Assembly: GCA_026390935.1 (NCBI GenBank)
Contig: JAPLEZ010000145.1
Coordinates: forward strand, 143,961 to 207,960
Length of the DNA: 64,000 nt
Direction of reading: 5' to 3'
From: Bacteroidota bacterium
GTDB lineage: Bacteria; Bacteroidota; Bacteroidia; Flavobacteriales_C; GCA-002722245
Part shown: one piece after another, positions 62,878 through 64,000 of the stretch
Numbering within the stretch: the first letter of the stretch is position 1
Layout of the letters: each line of letters starts with the position of its first letter
The notes under the pieces: model-generated
Database searches by the model: none
Told to the model about the DNA's origin: nothing
The model's input: the letters and a program-made list of their open reading frames with translations, nothing else
Program-made: the position numbers and the translations under genes

Positions 62878-63471
62878 ATGAAATCCTTCAAAAAACTATT
62901 TTTTCTTGCCTCCTTAATGGCATTTGCATTGACTTCCTGTACCATTGAAAAGCGATTGTATTCCAAGGGGTATCACTTCCATTTTAAAAATGAAAAACAC
63001 AACGCCAACCAAGAGGAAATTACATCCAGCGTTAAGAAAAAACCTGTAGAAAAAATAGCTAACACCTCTGTTTTCCCCGACAACCAAACCGCATGCATAA
63101 ATGAAGACGAAGTGCCTGTGATCGCAAAACGGGAAAATGATGCTTCGTCCTTCCACAAAGAACAACCAAAGCAAATCCCTGAAATAAGCGCAAAACCATC
63201 TTTTGAAAAAGAGGCTTTAGTACTTGAAACGCCAAATGAATACAGCTATCTGGCCATTGCTTCTTTGGCACTTAGCTTTTTCGGATTGGGAATTCCGGGA
63301 ATTATTTTTGGTGTTATGGCTCTGCATGAAATTGAAGAAAAACCTGCCTTAAAAGGAAAAGGTCTGGCCGTGGCAGGCATCGTTTTGGGCATTGTTCAAA
63401 TTATAGCAATGGTAGGTGCAATAATATTTTTTGTTTTGCTGCTTTCGGCAATGCCGAACGCAACAATTTAA
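62878..63471 (+). CDS. DUF4190-containing lipoprotein/membrane protein
   Basis: 197 residues. A lipoprotein signal (MAFALTSC, Cys 21) is followed by a polar linker of about 100 residues rich in Lys and Glu. The C-terminal part has two membrane segments typical of DUF4190 (YLAIASLALSFFGLGIPGIIFGVMAL, then KGKGLAVAGIVLGIVQIIAM). Combining a lipobox with inner-membrane helices suggests an inner-membrane lipoprotein. Function unknown. Confidence 0.75.
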   Translation: MKSFKKLFFLASLMAFALTSCTIEKRLYSKGYHFHFKNEKHNANQEEITSSVKKKPVEKIANTSVFPDNQTACINEDEVPVIAKRENDASSFHKEQPKQIPEISAKPSFEKEALVLETPNEYSYLAIASLALSFFGLGIPGIIFGVMALHEIEEKPALKGKGLAVAGIVLGIVQIIAMVGAIIFFVLLLSAMPNATI

Positions 63472-63475
63472 AAAC

Positions 63476-64000
63476 TTAATTTTCTTTTGAAATCAACAAC
63501 TTCTGATGCGCCACAGCCCCTTTGCATACAGCCGTTAAAGTGTAAATCCCAAAAGCGATGGTTGAGCTTTCTATAGTGCTTATATGATTACCCGCTGAAA
63601 CAAAGATTACATTGGTATAAACAGTTTTTCCCGACAAATCCACTACACTAATACTTACTTGTCCTGGTGAGTTCATGCCAGAAAATGAAAGAGTAATATT
63701 TTGATCATTTGCTCCGGTGTAGGCATTAAAGGAAAAGGAATTTGCGCTACTTGTGCTTATGCTTATTGTTTTGGAATAAGATGTTGTTCCGTCATTGTCG
63801 CTTTGCTTTAAGCGGTAGTAGGACGATCCCTGAAACGGACTCTCGTCTTTTGCCGAATAATTGAGTACAGCAGAACTGTTGCCAGCTCCTACCACATGAT
63901 CGAAAGCAAGAAATGAAATACCGTCGCTGCTTTTTTCTACTTCGAAAAAATCATTATTAATTTCAGTGGCAGTGCTCTAGTTTAAGTCAATTGCCGATCC
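63476..64000 (-). pseudogene. C-terminal part of a T9SS-exported protein, interrupted by an in-frame TAG
   Basis: The frame enters from the right edge. Upstream of a stop it reads GSAIDLN; after the stop it reads STATEINNDFFEVEKSSDG, continuing to FQGSSYYRLKQSDNDGTTSYSKTI and a C-terminal T9SS-like sorting domain of about 75 residues (SISVVDLSGKTVYTNVIF ... GIYTLTAVCKG). In relatives this junction reads LNWSTATEINNDFFEVE, so TAG (63979-63977) stands exactly where the conserved Trp codon TGG is expected. A single base change would restore the frame. Either the gene is inactivated (losing its sorting domain) or this is a sequencing error. The 5' end lies outside the window. Confidence 0.75.

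Overview
The window looks like a chromosomal segment of a Bacteroidota bacterium (order not resolvable here). The evidence is: several proteins ending in type IX secretion (T9SS) sorting domains with the YPNP signature; a PorZ-like gene directly upstream of recO; a FecI/FecR/STN-domain gene trio; two-component-type propeller sensors; -7 promoter elements of the form TAnnTTTG; almost no Shine-Dalgarno sequences; and moderately AT-rich DNA. Nothing indicates a phage or a plasmid.

Layout. 1-8.1 kb: a large DUF4175 membrane/coiled-coil protein (cut by the window edge), an rRNA-type methyltransferase, gltX (disrupted by an internal deletion), a secreted MORN-type protein, glnS, folB and tRNA-Cys. 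8.1-17.5 kb: Bax-inhibitor-1 protein, dprA, an M28 peptidase, rpiB, a 440-bp AT-rich spacer, nadA, a long MORN-repeat protein, and a PAS histidine kinase with a LytTR response regulator. 17.5-28.7 kb: a GIY-YIG nuclease gene between inverted repeats, rnr, a TonB-dependent receptor, ferritin, a DSYSS-repeat lipoprotein, a giant propeller/adenylate-cyclase/HD sensor and a universal stress protein. 28.9-34.2 kb: a probable metal (copper?) locus with a Cys/His protein, an outer-membrane protein, an MbnP-like lipoprotein, a cytochrome-like lipoprotein and a T9SS propeller protein. 34.2-38.6 kb: a decayed DUF1016 nuclease, a PH-domain protein and an arsenic cluster (arsR, DUF6428, arsenate-reductase-like phosphatase, aquaporin, truncated haemoglobin).

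38.6-44.9 kb: a DUF2459 protein, a NarL-type kinase/regulator pair, a nested inverted-repeat structure, then a small ORF and two LamG/T9SS proteins that share one promoter motif, and tRNA-Arg. 45-52.9 kb: a GT39-like membrane glycosyltransferase, an ECF sigma factor, FecR, an STN-domain surface-repeat protein, a second surface-repeat protein with a duplicated promoter and signal peptide, and a DUF2807 lipoprotein. 53-64 kb: an Ig-like T9SS protein, an SF1 helicase, a small cytochrome-like lipoprotein, VF530, PorZ, recO, uvrC, a DUF4190 lipoprotein and the C-terminus of another T9SS protein with an in-frame stop.

The most interesting signal is a family of intergenic hairpin elements (36.8, 38.5, 41.6, 50.6 and 60.9 kb). 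Four share a conserved central core but carry different stem sequences, and one stem type also brackets the GIY-YIG nuclease gene at 17.6 kb. This looks like a REPIN/MITE-like system with a candidate nuclease partner. Two promoter codes can also be read directly: a TAGGGGTA-13 nt-TTGTCTTA pair that is probably the ECF sigma promoter, and a TACCC-N8-GGG-N-NTA palindrome placed 20-21 nt upstream of three -7 boxes next to a LuxR-type regulator.
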